64,000 bases of DNA from Arthrobacter_H rhombi (lineage in GTDB: Bacteria; Actinomycetota; Actinomycetes; Actinomycetales; Micrococcaceae): positions 62,001 through 126,000 of the forward strand of contig NZ_BAAAIV010000003.1 in the NCBI RefSeq assembly GCF_039526245.1, given 5' to 3'. Shown piece after piece: positions 56,354-64,000 of this stretch; within the stretch, counting starts at the first letter, position 1, and each line of letters opens with the position of its first letter. Position numbers and translations under genes: made by a program. The notes below the pieces were generated by a model that was not told where the DNA came from, did no database searches, and was given only the letters and a program-made list of their open reading frames with translations.

Positions 56354-56703
56354 GGTGGGCTCCCCTCCGGTTGGCGGTCCGCCACCGGGCCGACAACGGA
56401 CCCACTGCCCATGCTAGGCACAATGCGCTCAAGCAGACAGGGGCGATGGGGGGAAACCCTAGCGGATCTGACATCGCAGCTTGTCAGGGTCTTCTGTGCT
56501 TAATGTTTTCGTGTGCCTTGAGACCCTCGCTGGTCGCAAGTAGCGTCGAATATCGGAAGATTTCCTTCACGATCAGGGACGGACGATGGCAAAGACCACA
56601 CAGCGCCCTCGGTGGCACAGGCGTTCTCGTCGGCTAGCGCACACACCGGCGCACGCGCAGCATTCGGCGGCGCAGCCGTGACGGCCAGGGAAGGTAGCTT
56701 CAC
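56354..56703. other. Spacer upstream of the aconitase gene
   Basis: The 350-base stretch separates the aconitase gene (minus) from a small membrane-protein gene (plus). It must hold the aconitase promoter on the left, but I cannot pick a convincing hexamer pair. A possible 31-codon frame (56586-56681) of basic composition lies in the right part behind GGGACGG; it is not strong enough to call. No RNA fold or repeat is evident. Confidence 0.4.
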
Positions 56704-56931
56704 GTGACCATGGTGAATCAGAACAGGTTGTTGGTTGCCTCGATCGTCGTGACGGCCCTTTCTGCATCCCTACTGATCTTGTTGCTACCCCCACTGGTTT
56801 CGGGCGATGCCGTCGTCAACCCCTGGCTTCTTTGGGCCTTGATGGGGGTGCTGGTTGGCTCGACGACTGGAATGACGATGCTCCGCCTGCGGCACAAAGG
56901 ACCCGATCATCCGGGCGCGCACCGGCCCTAG
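56704..56931 (+). CDS. Small two-helix membrane protein
   Basis: A 75-residue hydrophobic protein with two helices (about residues 9-33 and 40-60) and a short basic C-terminal tail (R-L-R-H-K-G). The GTG at 56704 is preceded by GGGAAGG at a loose spacing, and an ATG two codons later is an alternative start. No family is recognised. The hydrophobic pattern and the absence of overlap with another gene favour a real gene, though the frame is short. Confidence 0.5.
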   Translation: MTMVNQNRLLVASIVVTALSASLLILLLPPLVSGDAVVNPWLLWALMGVLVGSTTGMTMLRLRHKGPDHPGAHRP

Positions 56932-57065
56932 CGGACTCTTCATCAGGGGCCCTCGTCCCATGGCGCCGGGCGAGCGGGACTGTTCTTCAGCCGGCAAGAG
57001 GCAGTTTCTGACCAGAGGTTGTTCCACAGCCAGGCATGGCGTGGTCGGCGAAAGCGATGGGCAAA

Positions 57066-57109
57066 ACAAAAGCGGCTCCGACATCGTTCCATGTCAGAGC
57101 CGCTTTTGT
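57066..57109 (-). terminator. Intrinsic terminator of the tRNA-Ser gene
   Basis: A 19-bp stem with one G-U pair (57066-57084 with 57091-57109) around a 6-base loop. On the minus strand it ends in TTTTGTTTTGC, directly after the tRNA. Confidence 0.85.
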
Positions 57110-57114
57110 ATCCG

Positions 57115-57199
57115 CGGAGGATGGGGGATTTGAACCCCCGAGGGCGTGAACCCAACACGCGTTCCAGGCGTGCGCCATAGGCCGCTAGGCGAATCCTCC
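57115..57199 (-). tRNA. tRNA-Ser (anticodon GGA)
   Basis: The minus strand folds as a class II tRNA of about 85 bases. The acceptor arms are GGAGGAT and ATCCTCC with discriminator G. The anticodon stem CACGC/GCGTG carries loop CTGGAAC, giving anticodon GGA, which reads UCC and UCU. A long variable arm and the T arm with GGTTCAAATCC follow. The CCA end is not encoded. A strong terminator lies 5 bases downstream. It belongs to the conserved tRNA-Ser/SRP RNA/dnaX neighbourhood of this order. Confidence 0.97.
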
Positions 57200-57365
57200 A
57201 TTTGCCCATAAGAGCAGGGTCCAGCCTACCGGAAGAATTGCCGCAGGCCGAATCGAGGTCAGGACCGCCTCAGCCTGTGGAACCAACGTTGTGTCATCCC
57301 CGGGACTGATCATGGGCACGGCAGAACGGGACCGTGGACCGATCCCCTCCCCGGGGGCTGCTCCG

Positions 57366-57371
57366 TAGCGT
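57366..57371 (+). promoter_or_regulatory. -10 box TAGCGT of the leaderless lipoprotein gene
   Basis: TAGCGT ends 7 bases before ATG 57379; no ribosome binding site lies between. Confidence 0.45.
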
Positions 57372-57378
57372 GGAAACC

Positions 57379-57945
57379 ATGAAGACGACCTTGACTCCCC
57401 GCACCCGAATGATCACTGCCACCGTCGGACTAGGAGCCGTCCTCCTGGGCGCCACCGGATGCAGCGCAATCGCCCTGCCCACCGGACCCGAATACGACAA
57501 GTCGCAGAGCTACGAATTCAAGGACCTGAAGGACTCCAATGCCCATCAGGTCCTCCCCGCATGGACCCCGAAGGGTGCCACGAACATCAAAGAGGAACAG
57601 CGCACCACCGGCCACGAGCGACTCATGGTCATGGACGTTTCCGCAAGCAAGGCGCCCGGAGCCTGCGTCGCGTTGAAAGGCCCCGGGAAGCCGACCGCCT
57701 CCGAGATCGAACGCGGACTCGTCGCCGAAGGAACGAGCACATCGGAAGCGGCCCACCAGGGAGCAGACCAATACACGACACCACTTCTGGAGGCCGACTG
57801 GTGGCCAGCAGGACAACAGGACAAGACCACGCACCTGTGTGGCAAATGGTGGGTTTCCCTCGCCGACGGCAAGCTCTACGCCTACTCCCCCGAGACCCAA
57901 TCCGTGGCGGAGGGAGTCAAGCACGACCGCGCGGAGCAGAAGTAG
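57379..57945 (+). CDS. Lipoprotein of unknown function
   Basis: A 188-residue exported protein. A basic N-terminus and hydrophobic core lead to the lipobox L-L-G-A-T-G-C (Cys28), so it should be a lipid-anchored surface protein. The mature part has no recognised domain; it contains two Cys (A-C-V-A-L-K-G-P near residue 95 and H-L-C-G-K-W-W near residue 155), which could form a disulfide, and Trp-rich turns (W-T-P-K-G; D-W-W-P). The start behind TAGCGT is preferred to an ATG 15 codons upstream. It lies between the tRNA-Ser gene and the SRP RNA gene. Confidence 0.72.
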   Translation: MKTTLTPRTRMITATVGLGAVLLGATGCSAIALPTGPEYDKSQSYEFKDLKDSNAHQVLPAWTPKGATNIKEEQRTTGHERLMVMDVSASKAPGACVALKGPGKPTASEIERGLVAEGTSTSEAAHQGADQYTTPLLEADWWPAGQQDKTTHLCGKWWVSLADGKLYAYSPETQSVAEGVKHDRAEQK

Positions 57946-57987
57946 CAGCGGACTGGCCCCACCCCGATTTCAGGTACACTATTTGTC

Positions 57988-58076
57988 GGCCCCTCATGTG
58001 GTGTCATCCCGCCGAACTCCCCCAGGACCGGAAGGTAGCAAGGGTAGGTGGGCTCTGGCAGGTGCATGAGGGGTCT
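57988..58076 (+). ncRNA. ffs: Signal recognition particle RNA (4.5S type)
   Basis: The highly conserved apical hairpin of small bacterial SRP RNA is present, with CAGGACCGGAAGGTAGCA around 58022-58040, the Ffh-binding loop. Terminal arms GGCCCCTCATG (57988-57998) and CATGAGGGGTC (58065-58075) close the rod, giving about 89 bases. A TACACT -10 box at 57975-57980 lies 7 bases before the predicted 5' end. The 3' end runs straight into the stop codon of the convergent VOC gene, leaving almost no spacer. The location between tRNA-Ser and dnaX is typical of actinobacteria. Confidence 0.95.
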
Positions 58077-58451
58077 TTACTTTGTCCGGACAGCGGGCTC
58101 CCACAGCTGGACCATGTTTCCTTCGGGGTCCGCCAGGCTGGCGAATCTGCCCATCGGATATTTTTCGGGGTCGACCTCGACCTCGACGCCGGCCGAGCGC
58201 AGCTGGGCGACCATCGCCGTCAGATCACCGACCCTGAAGTTGATCGACCAGGAGCGCGATGTGTCTCCCCACATGGTCGTCTCCCGGCCCATCGGGGCAA
58301 AGGCCGTCGTCCCGGCCTCCTGCACCCATGGCTGGTCCTCCATGGACTGCGGCACCCGGTCCACACCCAGCATCGTTTCGTACCATGTGGCCAAGCCCTC
58401 CGGGTCCTCCGCGCGGAAGAAGAACCCGCCGATACCTGATACACGTTCCAT
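58077..58451 (-). CDS. VOC-superfamily (glyoxalase-like) protein
   Basis: A 124-residue single-domain vicinal oxygen chelate protein. The first unit starts G-I-G-G-F-F-F-R-A-E-D-P-E-G-L-A-T-W-Y; the second ends F-A-S-L-A-D-P-E-G-N-M-V-Q-L-W-E-P, a typical VOC ending with the metal-ligand Glu. ATG 58451 follows AAAGGCGGGCGCC, so the longer in-frame extension is not needed. The gene ends exactly where the SRP RNA transcript ends on the other strand. It is divergent from gluQ. Substrate unknown; members include fosfomycin-resistance-like and dioxygenase-like proteins. Confidence 0.8.
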   Translation of the reverse strand: MERVSGIGGFFFRAEDPEGLATWYETMLGVDRVPQSMEDQPWVQEAGTTAFAPMGRETTMWGDTSRSWSINFRVGDLTAMVAQLRSAGVEVEVDPEKYPMGRFASLADPEGNMVQLWEPAVRTK

Positions 58452-58604
58452 GCGGCGCCCGCCTTTCTGGCGCAGATCCTGCCATCTACGCCGCACCACC
58501 ACAAGGCCCCACCGCCCAGCGGCCCCCGGCCGCGGTGGCGTAATCTGGGACGGCTCCCGGACACGGCCGGAGCACCACCGACCACCACTTGCCAGGAGGC
58601 CACC

Positions 58605-59540
58605 ATGGGCGCCGGACGCTACGCCCCCAGCCCGTCCGGGGAGCTGCATCTGGGCAATCTGCGCACCGCCCTGTTGGCTTGGCTCTTCGCCCGTTCCACA
58701 CAGCGCGACTTCCTGGTGCGGGTCGAGGACCTGGACCGAGCCCGTGCCGGCGCCGAAGCCGTCCAGTTGGCCGATCTGCGGGCCATCGGCCTGGACTGGG
58801 AAGGCCCGGTGGTGCGCCAGACCGAGCGCGCCGAGGGCTTCCGAGCGGCGATCGCCGCCCTGCAGGAGGCCGGACTGCTCTATGAGTGCTTCTGCACCCG
58901 CCGCGACATCGCCGAGGCCCCTTCAGCACCGCATGCGGCCCCCGGCGCCTACCCGGGGACCTGCAGGAACCTCACCGGGTCCGAACGCACCCGGCGGAGG
59001 GCCGAGCGCCCGGCCGCGCTGCGCCTGCGCACCGACGTCGACCGGTTCACCATCACCGATGTCCTGCACGGCAACTACACGGGCGTGGTGGATGACTTCG
59101 TCGTGGTGCGCAACGACGGGGTTCCGGCCTACAACCTCGCAGTCGTCGTCGACGATGCCCTGCAGGGGATCGACCAGGTGGTCCGCGGCGATGATCTGTT
59201 GCCTTCTACCCCGCGGCAGGCCCATCTGGCGACCGTGCTGGCCGGCCTGGGCACAGTTCCGGCCGCCGGCTCCGGCTCGGCGATCCCGCAGTACGCCCAC
59301 GTGCCCCTGGTGCTCAACGCGGACGGGAAACGGCTGGCCAAACGCGACGGATCGGTCACCCTCGCCCAGCTGCGCCACGACGGCGTCGGCGTCGAGCAGG
59401 TGCGCTCCGTGCTGTTGGAATCGGTCGGCCTCCCCGGCGGCCCGTTGGCCCGGGCGCTGGAGGTTTTCGACCCCGCACGGCTACCCCGCGAACCGTGGGT
59501 CTTCACCGGGTTCCCCGCGCCCACCGGAGGGATGCAATGA
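58605..59540 (+). CDS. gluQ: Glutamyl-queuosine tRNA(Asp) synthetase
   Basis: Attaches glutamate to the queuosine at position 34 of tRNA-Asp. It is the catalytic half of glutamyl-tRNA synthetase without the anticodon domain, hence only 311 residues. The N-terminus reads G-R-Y-A-P-S-P-S-G-E-L-H-L-G-N (class I HIGH motif), and the second signature is K-R-L-A-K-R-D in place of K-M-S-K-S. The zinc-like cluster C-F-C ... Y-P-G-T-C near residues 95-122 is intact. ATG 58605 follows CAGGAGGCCACC. No queuosine biosynthesis genes are in the window. It is followed by dnaX after 28 bases, with dnaX having its own -10 box. Confidence 0.92.
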   Translation: MGAGRYAPSPSGELHLGNLRTALLAWLFARSTQRDFLVRVEDLDRARAGAEAVQLADLRAIGLDWEGPVVRQTERAEGFRAAIAALQEAGLLYECFCTRRDIAEAPSAPHAAPGAYPGTCRNLTGSERTRRRAERPAALRLRTDVDRFTITDVLHGNYTGVVDDFVVVRNDGVPAYNLAVVVDDALQGIDQVVRGDDLLPSTPRQAHLATVLAGLGTVPAAGSGSAIPQYAHVPLVLNADGKRLAKRDGSVTLAQLRHDGVGVEQVRSVLLESVGLPGGPLARALEVFDPARLPREPWVFTGFPAPTGGMQ

Positions 59541-59555
59541 GCCCCGCCGACCGGA

Positions 59556-59561
59556 TAGGCT
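59556..59561 (+). promoter_or_regulatory. -10 box TAGGCT of leaderless dnaX
   Basis: TAGGCT ends 7 bases before GTG 59569. No ribosome binding site is visible. Confidence 0.5.
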
Positions 59562-59568
59562 TCAGGGC

Positions 59569-62500
59569 GTGAGTACAGCCCTTTACCGTCGCTATCGTCC
59601 GGACACCTTCGCGGACGTGATCGGGCAGGAGCATGTCACCACTCCCCTGATGGCGGCCCTGTCGAAGAACCGGGTCAACCACGCCTACCTCTTCTCCGGC
59701 CCGCGCGGCTGCGGCAAGACCACCTCCGCCCGCATCCTGGCCCGTTGCCTGAACTGCGCCCAGGGCCCCACGGCCACCCCGTGCGGGGAATGCGACAGCT
59801 GCCGCGAACTGGCCACCGGCGGTTCGGGGTCCCTGGATGTCATCGAGATCGACGCGGCCTCCCACGGCGGCGTCGACGACGCCCGCGACCTGCGCGAACG
59901 CGCCACCTTCGCCCCGGTCCGCGACCGCTACAAGATCTTCATCATCGATGAGGCCCACATGGTGACCTCGGCCGGGTTCAACGCCCTGCTGAAGATCGTC
60001 GAGGAACCGCCGGAGCACATCAAGTTCATCTTCGCGACCACCGAACCGGACAAGGTCATCGGGACCATCCGCTCGCGCACCCACCACTATCCGTTCCGGC
60101 TCGTCCCCCCCGAACCGCTGATGGCCTACCTCGAGCGGCTCTGCACGCAGGAAAACGTGCAGGTCGCCCCGGGCGTGCTCTCGCTGGTCATCCGCGCCGG
60201 CGGCGGCTCCGTCCGCGACTCGCTCTCGGTGCTGGACCAGCTCATGGCCGGCGCCGGCCCCGAGGGGCTGGACTACGGACTCGCCGTCTCGCTGCTCGGC
60301 TACACGCACGCCTCCCTGCTGGACGACGTCGTCGACGCCATGGCCGCCCAGGACGCGGCCACGGTCTTCTCGGCGGTGGACCGGGTCATCCAGACCGGGC
60401 ACGATCCGCGTCGTTTCGTCGAGGACCTGCTCGAGCGCTTCCGCGACCTGATCATCGTCAAGGCGATGCCCGAGAGCGCCTCCCAGGTCATCCGCGGCCT
60501 GCCCGAGGACCAGCTGCACCGCATGAACCAGCAGGCCACGCTGCTCGGCCACGCCGAACTCAGCCGCAGCGCCGACGTCACCAACCAGGCACTGACCGAG
60601 ATGACCGGCGCCACCAGCCCGCGCCTGCACCTGGAACTGCTCTGCGCCCGGCTGCTGCTGCCCGCCTCGGACACCACCGAACGCGGCATCAACGCCCGGG
60701 TGGACCGCATCGAGCGCCGCCTCAGCTACGCCGGCGACGTCCCCGAGGTCCCCACGGGACAGCCCGCCGGGTCAACGGCACCCGAGACCGCCGGAACCCC
60801 CCTGCCAGTGCACGACGGCGGCGCCTCCCCGGCTGCCACGGGCTTCGAATCCGCTGCTGGTCCCCAGGGGGCCGCCGCGGTACGTGAGGCCCTGCGGGCC
60901 GCCCGCGGCAAGGACCAGCCGGCCGCCGCAGCGGTTCCCCCGGCTGCTCCCCTGGCGGAACCGGCTCCGGAACCCACCCCGGACCCGGCGCCCCAGGCGA
61001 CTCCCGAAGTGGCACCCGCCGCGAACCAACCGGCCGAACCTGCCACCGACGACGCCGAACCCACCACACCGGGTACCGGAGACGAACGCTGGACCTCTGA
61101 CGGTCCCGCTACCAAGTCGCCGGACGGACCGGCGACTGGTTCCCCGACCCCGGAGGCGGCACCTGCACCGGCCGAACCCCGGAGCGCAGCCCCCGAGCCA
61201 TCACCGGACTGGGGTGGAACCTGGGGGCCCGTCGACGACAGCCCGGCGCAGCCATCCGACAGCGCGGCCCCGGCGCCCGCAGCGGCCCCTGCCGTGACCC
61301 CTGCCGAGTCTTCGGCTCCGGACGTTCGCACCGCTCCGGCCCAGGAGCAGCCACCAGCACCTGTTGCGCCTGCTGCCCCCTCCGCTCCTCCTGGGGAAAC
61401 ACCCCACGACGGCACTCCGGCACCAGCACACGCAGGTGCCGCCGGCACCGTCGAGATGTTCCGTCGGGCGTGGCCGGAAATCATGGACGCCCTGCGCGAA
61501 GAGAAGAAGTTCGTCTGGCTGACCATCCAGCCGCACGCCTCCTTGGCTGGCTACGACGGCCGCACGCTGACCGTGGCGTTCGCGAACCCCGGCCCCATGA
61601 AGGCCTTCTCCGCCAAGCCGGACAGCGTCGAGCTGCTCCAGCGCAGCATCAACAAGGTCCTGGGGCTCACCCCGGAGATCGTCATTACCGCCGGGGGTTC
61701 CGCTCCGGCGGGTGGTTCGGGCCCAAAAGCTGAGCGCCGGCCAGCGCCGGCGTCCCGCGGTCCGGTAGCGCAGCCCCGCGCCCAGGTCGAGCCCCAGCGC
61801 CCGGTCTCCGGCCCGGTGCCGGATACCCGCCCCGAACGCCCCAGCCCCAGCACCAGCCCCAGCGGGGCTGCCGCGCCTGTTTCCGCGTCACCTTCAGCCG
61901 CCGCTGCACCACCGGCAACGTCCGCGCCGGCGGACAGCAGCCAGGCTGCTGCGCCGACGGCACCGCGCACCTCCCCTGGGCCGTCCCCTGCCGCGGCTGC
62001 TGCACCACCACCGGCTGCCGACCGCCCCGGGTCCGGCGGATCGACCGCCACGGGGCCGGCCGCTGCCCTGCGGCAACGCCGTGCCACGACCCCGCCGGCC
62101 CAGACGAACCGCGATTCGGCGGGCCCCGGGCCCGCGGAAGGGCCGACGGATTTCGGCCCCGAGCCCGAAGACGACGGCGGCTATGACTGGGGCAGCGACA
62201 CGGTGCCGGTGGCACCCTGGGATGCTCCACCGAGCCCGGAACCCGCCACGACGCCCGTCCCGACGGCACCCACGCGGGGCGGCACCGACCCGGAGGGCGA
62301 GACCTGGCAGCGGCCGGCCGGTCCCGCCCCTGTGGAGCCTGCCGAGATGGCACGGCGGGCGGCCCCGGCCCCCCTGCGAACCGCGGCGCCGGCACCCAGC
62401 GGAGCACCAGCGGCCCCGGCACCGGGTGGGGCTCCCGCAGCGCCCGCTCCGGGCGCCCCCGCGGCCCCGGCCCCGGGCAGCGCCGCCGCGCCTGCCCCCG

Positions 62501-62844
62501 GAGCTGTTGCTCCGTCGTCGTCCGCGTCCGCCCCGGCCGCACCACCCCGGGAAGCTCCACAACCGACGCCCGGCAAGCCCATGAGCCGGTACCAGCAGTT
62601 GTTGAACCAGGCGCAGGTCAAGGACGCGCAGCGCACCGGCCCCCCGGCTGACGCCCAGCCGCGCGGCGGGGCAGCACCACGCGGTGGCCCTGCGGACGTA
62701 GAATCGAAGTACGTTGAGGACATTCCCAGCGATGATGACATCTCCATCGAGGAATCCGGGGTGGTCGGCCGATCGGCGATCGAACGCCTGCTCAACGGCC
62801 GCCTGATCGAGGAGCGCAACCACGACGGCACCCCGGTCATCTAG
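59569..62844 (+). CDS. dnaX: DNA polymerase III subunit gamma/tau, extended form
   Basis: Clamp-loader ATPase of the replicase; 1091 residues against about 580-640 in most bacteria. The AAA+ domain has Walker A G-P-R-G-C-G-K-T at 44-51, the zinc cysteines C60, C63, C72 and C78-region, and Walker B F-I-I-D-E-A-H; domains II and III run to about residue 390. A Pro/Ala/Thr-rich linker (about 396-620) leads to a conserved tau segment starting E-M-F-R-R-A-W-P-E-I near 625. A second Pro/Ala-rich linker of about 300 residues follows, ending in S-R-Y-Q-Q-L-L-N-Q-A near 1006 and an acidic tail. I see no A-rich slippery site for a gamma frameshift. GTG 59569 lies 7 bases after TAGGCT. recR follows after 44 bases. 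Confidence 0.95.
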   Translation: MSTALYRRYRPDTFADVIGQEHVTTPLMAALSKNRVNHAYLFSGPRGCGKTTSARILARCLNCAQGPTATPCGECDSCRELATGGSGSLDVIEIDAASHGGVDDARDLRERATFAPVRDRYKIFIIDEAHMVTSAGFNALLKIVEEPPEHIKFIFATTEPDKVIGTIRSRTHHYPFRLVPPEPLMAYLERLCTQENVQVAPGVLSLVIRAGGGSVRDSLSVLDQLMAGAGPEGLDYGLAVSLLGYTHASLLDDVVDAMAAQDAATVFSAVDRVIQTGHDPRRFVEDLLERFRDLIIVKAMPESASQVIRGLPEDQLHRMNQQATLLGHAELSRSADVTNQALTEMTGATSPRLHLELLCARLLLPASDTTERGINARVDRIERRLSYAGDVPEVPTGQPAGSTAPETAGTPLPVHDGGASPAATGFESAAGPQGAAAVREALRAARGKDQPAAAAVPPAAPLAEPAPEPTPDPAPQATPEVAPAANQPAEPATDDAEPTTPGTGDERWTSDGPATKSPDGPATGSPTPEAAPAPAEPRSAAPEPSPDWGGTWGPVDDSPAQPSDSAAPAPAAAPAVTPAESSAPDVRTAPAQEQPPAPVAPAAPSAPPGETPHDGTPAPAHAGAAGTVEMFRRAWPEIMDALREEKKFVWLTIQPHASLAGYDGRTLTVAFANPGPMKAFSAKPDSVELLQRSINKVLGLTPEIVITAGGSAPAGGSGPKAERRPAPASRGPVAQPRAQVEPQRPVSGPVPDTRPERPSPSTSPSGAAAPVSASPSAAAAPPATSAPADSSQAAAPTAPRTSPGPSPAAAAAPPPAADRPGSGGSTATGPAAALRQRRATTPPAQTNRDSAGPGPAEGPTDFGPEPEDDGGYDWGSDTVPVAPWDAPPSPEPATTPVPTAPTRGGTDPEGETWQRPAGPAPVEPAEMARRAAPAPLRTAAPAPSGAPAAPAPGGAPAAPAPGAPAAPAPGSAAAPAPGAVAPSSSASAPAAPPREAPQPTPGKPMSRYQQLLNQAQVKDAQRTGPPADAQPRGGAAPRGGPADVESKYVEDIPSDDDISIEESGVVGRSAIERLLNGRLIEERNHDGTPVI

Positions 62845-62888
62845 GTTCCCCGCGGAGCCGTCATCCAACTTTTGCAGTGTGAGGTTTC

Positions 62889-63485
62889 GTGTACGAAGGT
62901 GCAGTCCAAGAGCTGATCGACGAGTTCGGTCGGCTGCCCGGCATCGGCCCCAAGTCCGCCCAGCGGATCGCCTTCCATATCCTGGAGGCCGACCGCGAGG
63001 ACATGAACCGGCTGGCCGATGCCATTCGCGCGGTCAAGGACAAGGTGAAGTTCTGCTCGGTGTGCTTCAACGTCACCGAGGACGAGACCTGCAACATCTG
63101 CCGGGACCCCCGCCGGGATGAAACCATCCTGTGTGTGGTCGAGGAGTCCAAGGACGTCATGGCCGTCGAGCGCACCCGATCCTTCCGCGGCAAGTACCAC
63201 GTGCTGGGCGGGTCCATCAATCCCATCGCCGGCATCGGCCCCGACCAGTTGCACATCCGTGAACTGCTGGGCCGTCTGCACGACGACAAGATCTCCGAGG
63301 TCATCATCGCCACCGACCCGAACCTGGAGGGCGAGGCAACGGCCACCTATTTGGCCCGCATGCTCTCCACGATCGGCATCAAGATCTCCCGACTGGCCTC
63401 CGGATTGCCCGTCGGCGGGGACCTCGAGTATGCCGACGAGGTCACCCTGGGGAGGGCCTTCGAGGGCCGCCGCGTGATGTCCTGA
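62889..63485 (+). CDS. recR: Recombination mediator RecR
   Basis: Acts with RecF and RecO to load RecA at gaps; 198 residues. Features in order: helix-hairpin-helix (G-R-L-P-G-I-G-P-K-S-A-Q-R), the zinc finger C-S-V-C-F-N-V-T ... C-N-I-C near residues 57-75, and the Toprim domain (V-V-E-E-S-K-D-V-M-A; A-T-D-P-N-L-E-G-E-A-T-A). The C-terminal Walker B-like strand ends L-A-S-G-L-P-V-G-G-D-L-E-Y. GTG 62889 follows GAGGTTTC. Its position after dnaX is conserved across bacteria, and the two are probably cotranscribed. Confidence 0.97.
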   Translation: MYEGAVQELIDEFGRLPGIGPKSAQRIAFHILEADREDMNRLADAIRAVKDKVKFCSVCFNVTEDETCNICRDPRRDETILCVVEESKDVMAVERTRSFRGKYHVLGGSINPIAGIGPDQLHIRELLGRLHDDKISEVIIATDPNLEGEATATYLARMLSTIGIKISRLASGLPVGGDLEYADEVTLGRAFEGRRVMS

Positions 63486-63504
63486 CCCCAACGGTCCCGC
63501 CTAG

Positions 63505-64000
63505 TCAGCCCCTGAACTGCTCGGCGATCTCCTGCAGTCGACTGCGGTAGCCGTTCCAGTAGCCCGCCTCGGCCGGCGGCAAGTTGGCGTTGCCCGCCGA
63601 CAGGCCCGCCGAACCGTCGATCGCCTCACGGACGATGTCTGCATGACCGGCATGGCGGGCCGTTTCGGCGATCATGTGCACCAGCAGGTGCTGCAGGTTC
63701 GTGTGACCACGCTCCGGCCCCCACCACGGCACAAAACCCTCAGCCTCCAGCTCGAGTGCCGCGATCGTCTCGTCCGCGTGCTGGCGGGCCCGCTGGTAGA
63801 AGCCCAGGATCCACTCGGCGCTCTGGTCGGAGGTGGCGAACATGTCGGCGTTGTCTTCCGCATCGTCCTCGTTCCACGGCAGCGGCTCCGCTCCGGGCCG
63901 GCCGAAGACCTCGCCAAAGTAGCCGTACTCCACGGTGGCCACATGCTTGACCAGGCCCAACAGGTTGGTTCCGGTGCCGGTCATCGGGCGGCGGAGATCG
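63505..64000 (-). CDS. DinB-superfamily protein (DUF664), 5' end beyond the window
   Basis: The frame reads through the right edge of the window. The visible part includes R-R-P before M-T-G-T-G-T-N-L-L-G-L-V-K-H, the usual N-terminal third of DUF664 proteins, so the true start lies outside and ATG 63984 is internal. The C-terminal helix carries L-L-V-H-M-I-A-E-T-A-R-H-A-G-H-A-D-I-V-R with the expected metal-binding histidines, and the tail ends W-N-G-Y-R-S-R-L-Q-E-I-A. This is the third DinB-like gene in the window. It converges on recR, 19 bases apart. Function unknown; thiol-transferase-like chemistry is possible from the superfamily. Confidence 0.8.
   Translation of the reverse strand, partial: DLRRPMTGTGTNLLGLVKHVATVEYGYFGEVFGRPGAEPLPWNEDDAEDNADMFATSDQSAEWILGFYQRARQHADETIAALELEAEGFVPWWGPERGHTNLQHLLVHMIAETARHAGHADIVREAIDGSAGLSAGNANLPPAEAGYWNGYRSRLQEIAEQFRG

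Noticed and set aside
60726..61526. Minus-strand open frame of Gly/Ala/Ser-rich composition inside dnaX
   Set aside because: It mirrors the Pro/Ala-rich linker of DnaX; low complexity in both frames explains its length.
61800..62560. Repetitive Pro/Ala codons in dnaX suggesting a tandem repeat or array
   Set aside because: Units vary in length and sequence, with no conserved repeat and spacer; this is a low-complexity linker, not a CRISPR or satellite array.

Overview
The window is high-GC, densely packed bacterial DNA with actinobacterial signatures: many GTG starts, genes that begin 6-7 bases after a TANNNT -10 box with no room for a ribosome binding site, HspR (HAIR) operators, a RamB-type regulator beside isocitrate lyase, a PTS-type dihydroxyacetone kinase, and a tRNA-Ser / SRP RNA / dnaX / recR neighbourhood. 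It looks like ordinary chromosome of a member of the Micrococcales, most likely Micrococcaceae (Arthrobacter-like); the genus cannot be fixed from the sequence alone. I see no prophage, insertion sequence, integron or CRISPR array.

Layout. 1-13.5 kb: end of a periplasmic solute-binding protein, a secreted glycerophosphodiesterase with a lamin-tail domain, a ZIP metal transporter, a glucose-dehydrogenase-like enzyme, an FMN alpha-hydroxy-acid dehydrogenase, a GH3 lipoprotein hexosaminidase, a WYL regulator divergent from DinB-like genes, a YdcF protein, a MOSC protein, an aldehyde dehydrogenase and two DUF202 membrane proteins. 13.6-18.8 kb: dhaKLM, then a Clp ATPase under two HspR operators. 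19-30 kb: a DHA2-type exporter with unusual C-terminal repeats, an amino-acid permease, a NUDIX-LOG fusion, AraC and TetR regulators, a copper amine oxidase coupled to a His-containing membrane protein and a phosphoesterase, and a D-amino-acid dehydrogenase. 30-35.7 kb: a purine module (8-oxoguanine deaminase and NCS2 permease) and a two-component system. 35.7-40.4 kb: the glyoxylate shunt (ramB, aceA, aceB). 40.5-56.4 kb: mixed metabolic and redox genes, including an SOS-boxed radical SAM protein, an old yellow enzyme, a TetR/DUF4188 pair, glutathione peroxidase, and a co-directional aconitase, acyl-CoA ligase and enoyl-CoA hydratase set. 56.4-64 kb: tRNA-Ser(GGA), a lipoprotein, the SRP RNA, gluQ, an exceptionally long dnaX, recR and a DinB-like gene cut by the window edge.

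Functional picture. The region is centred on carbon and nitrogen scavenging: lactate, dihydroxyacetone, amines, aldehydes, D-amino acids, purines, acetate or fatty acids through the glyoxylate bypass. Stress functions (Clp/HspR, SOS, glutathione peroxidase, OYE, DsbA-like) and housekeeping replication and repair genes are mixed in. The most notable items are the NUDIX-LOG fusion, the HAIR-controlled Clp ATPase that appears to keep a ClpP-docking loop, the exporter with a C-terminal repeat module, several clean palindromic operators, the extended DnaX, and six convergent gene pairs whose coding ends overlap.
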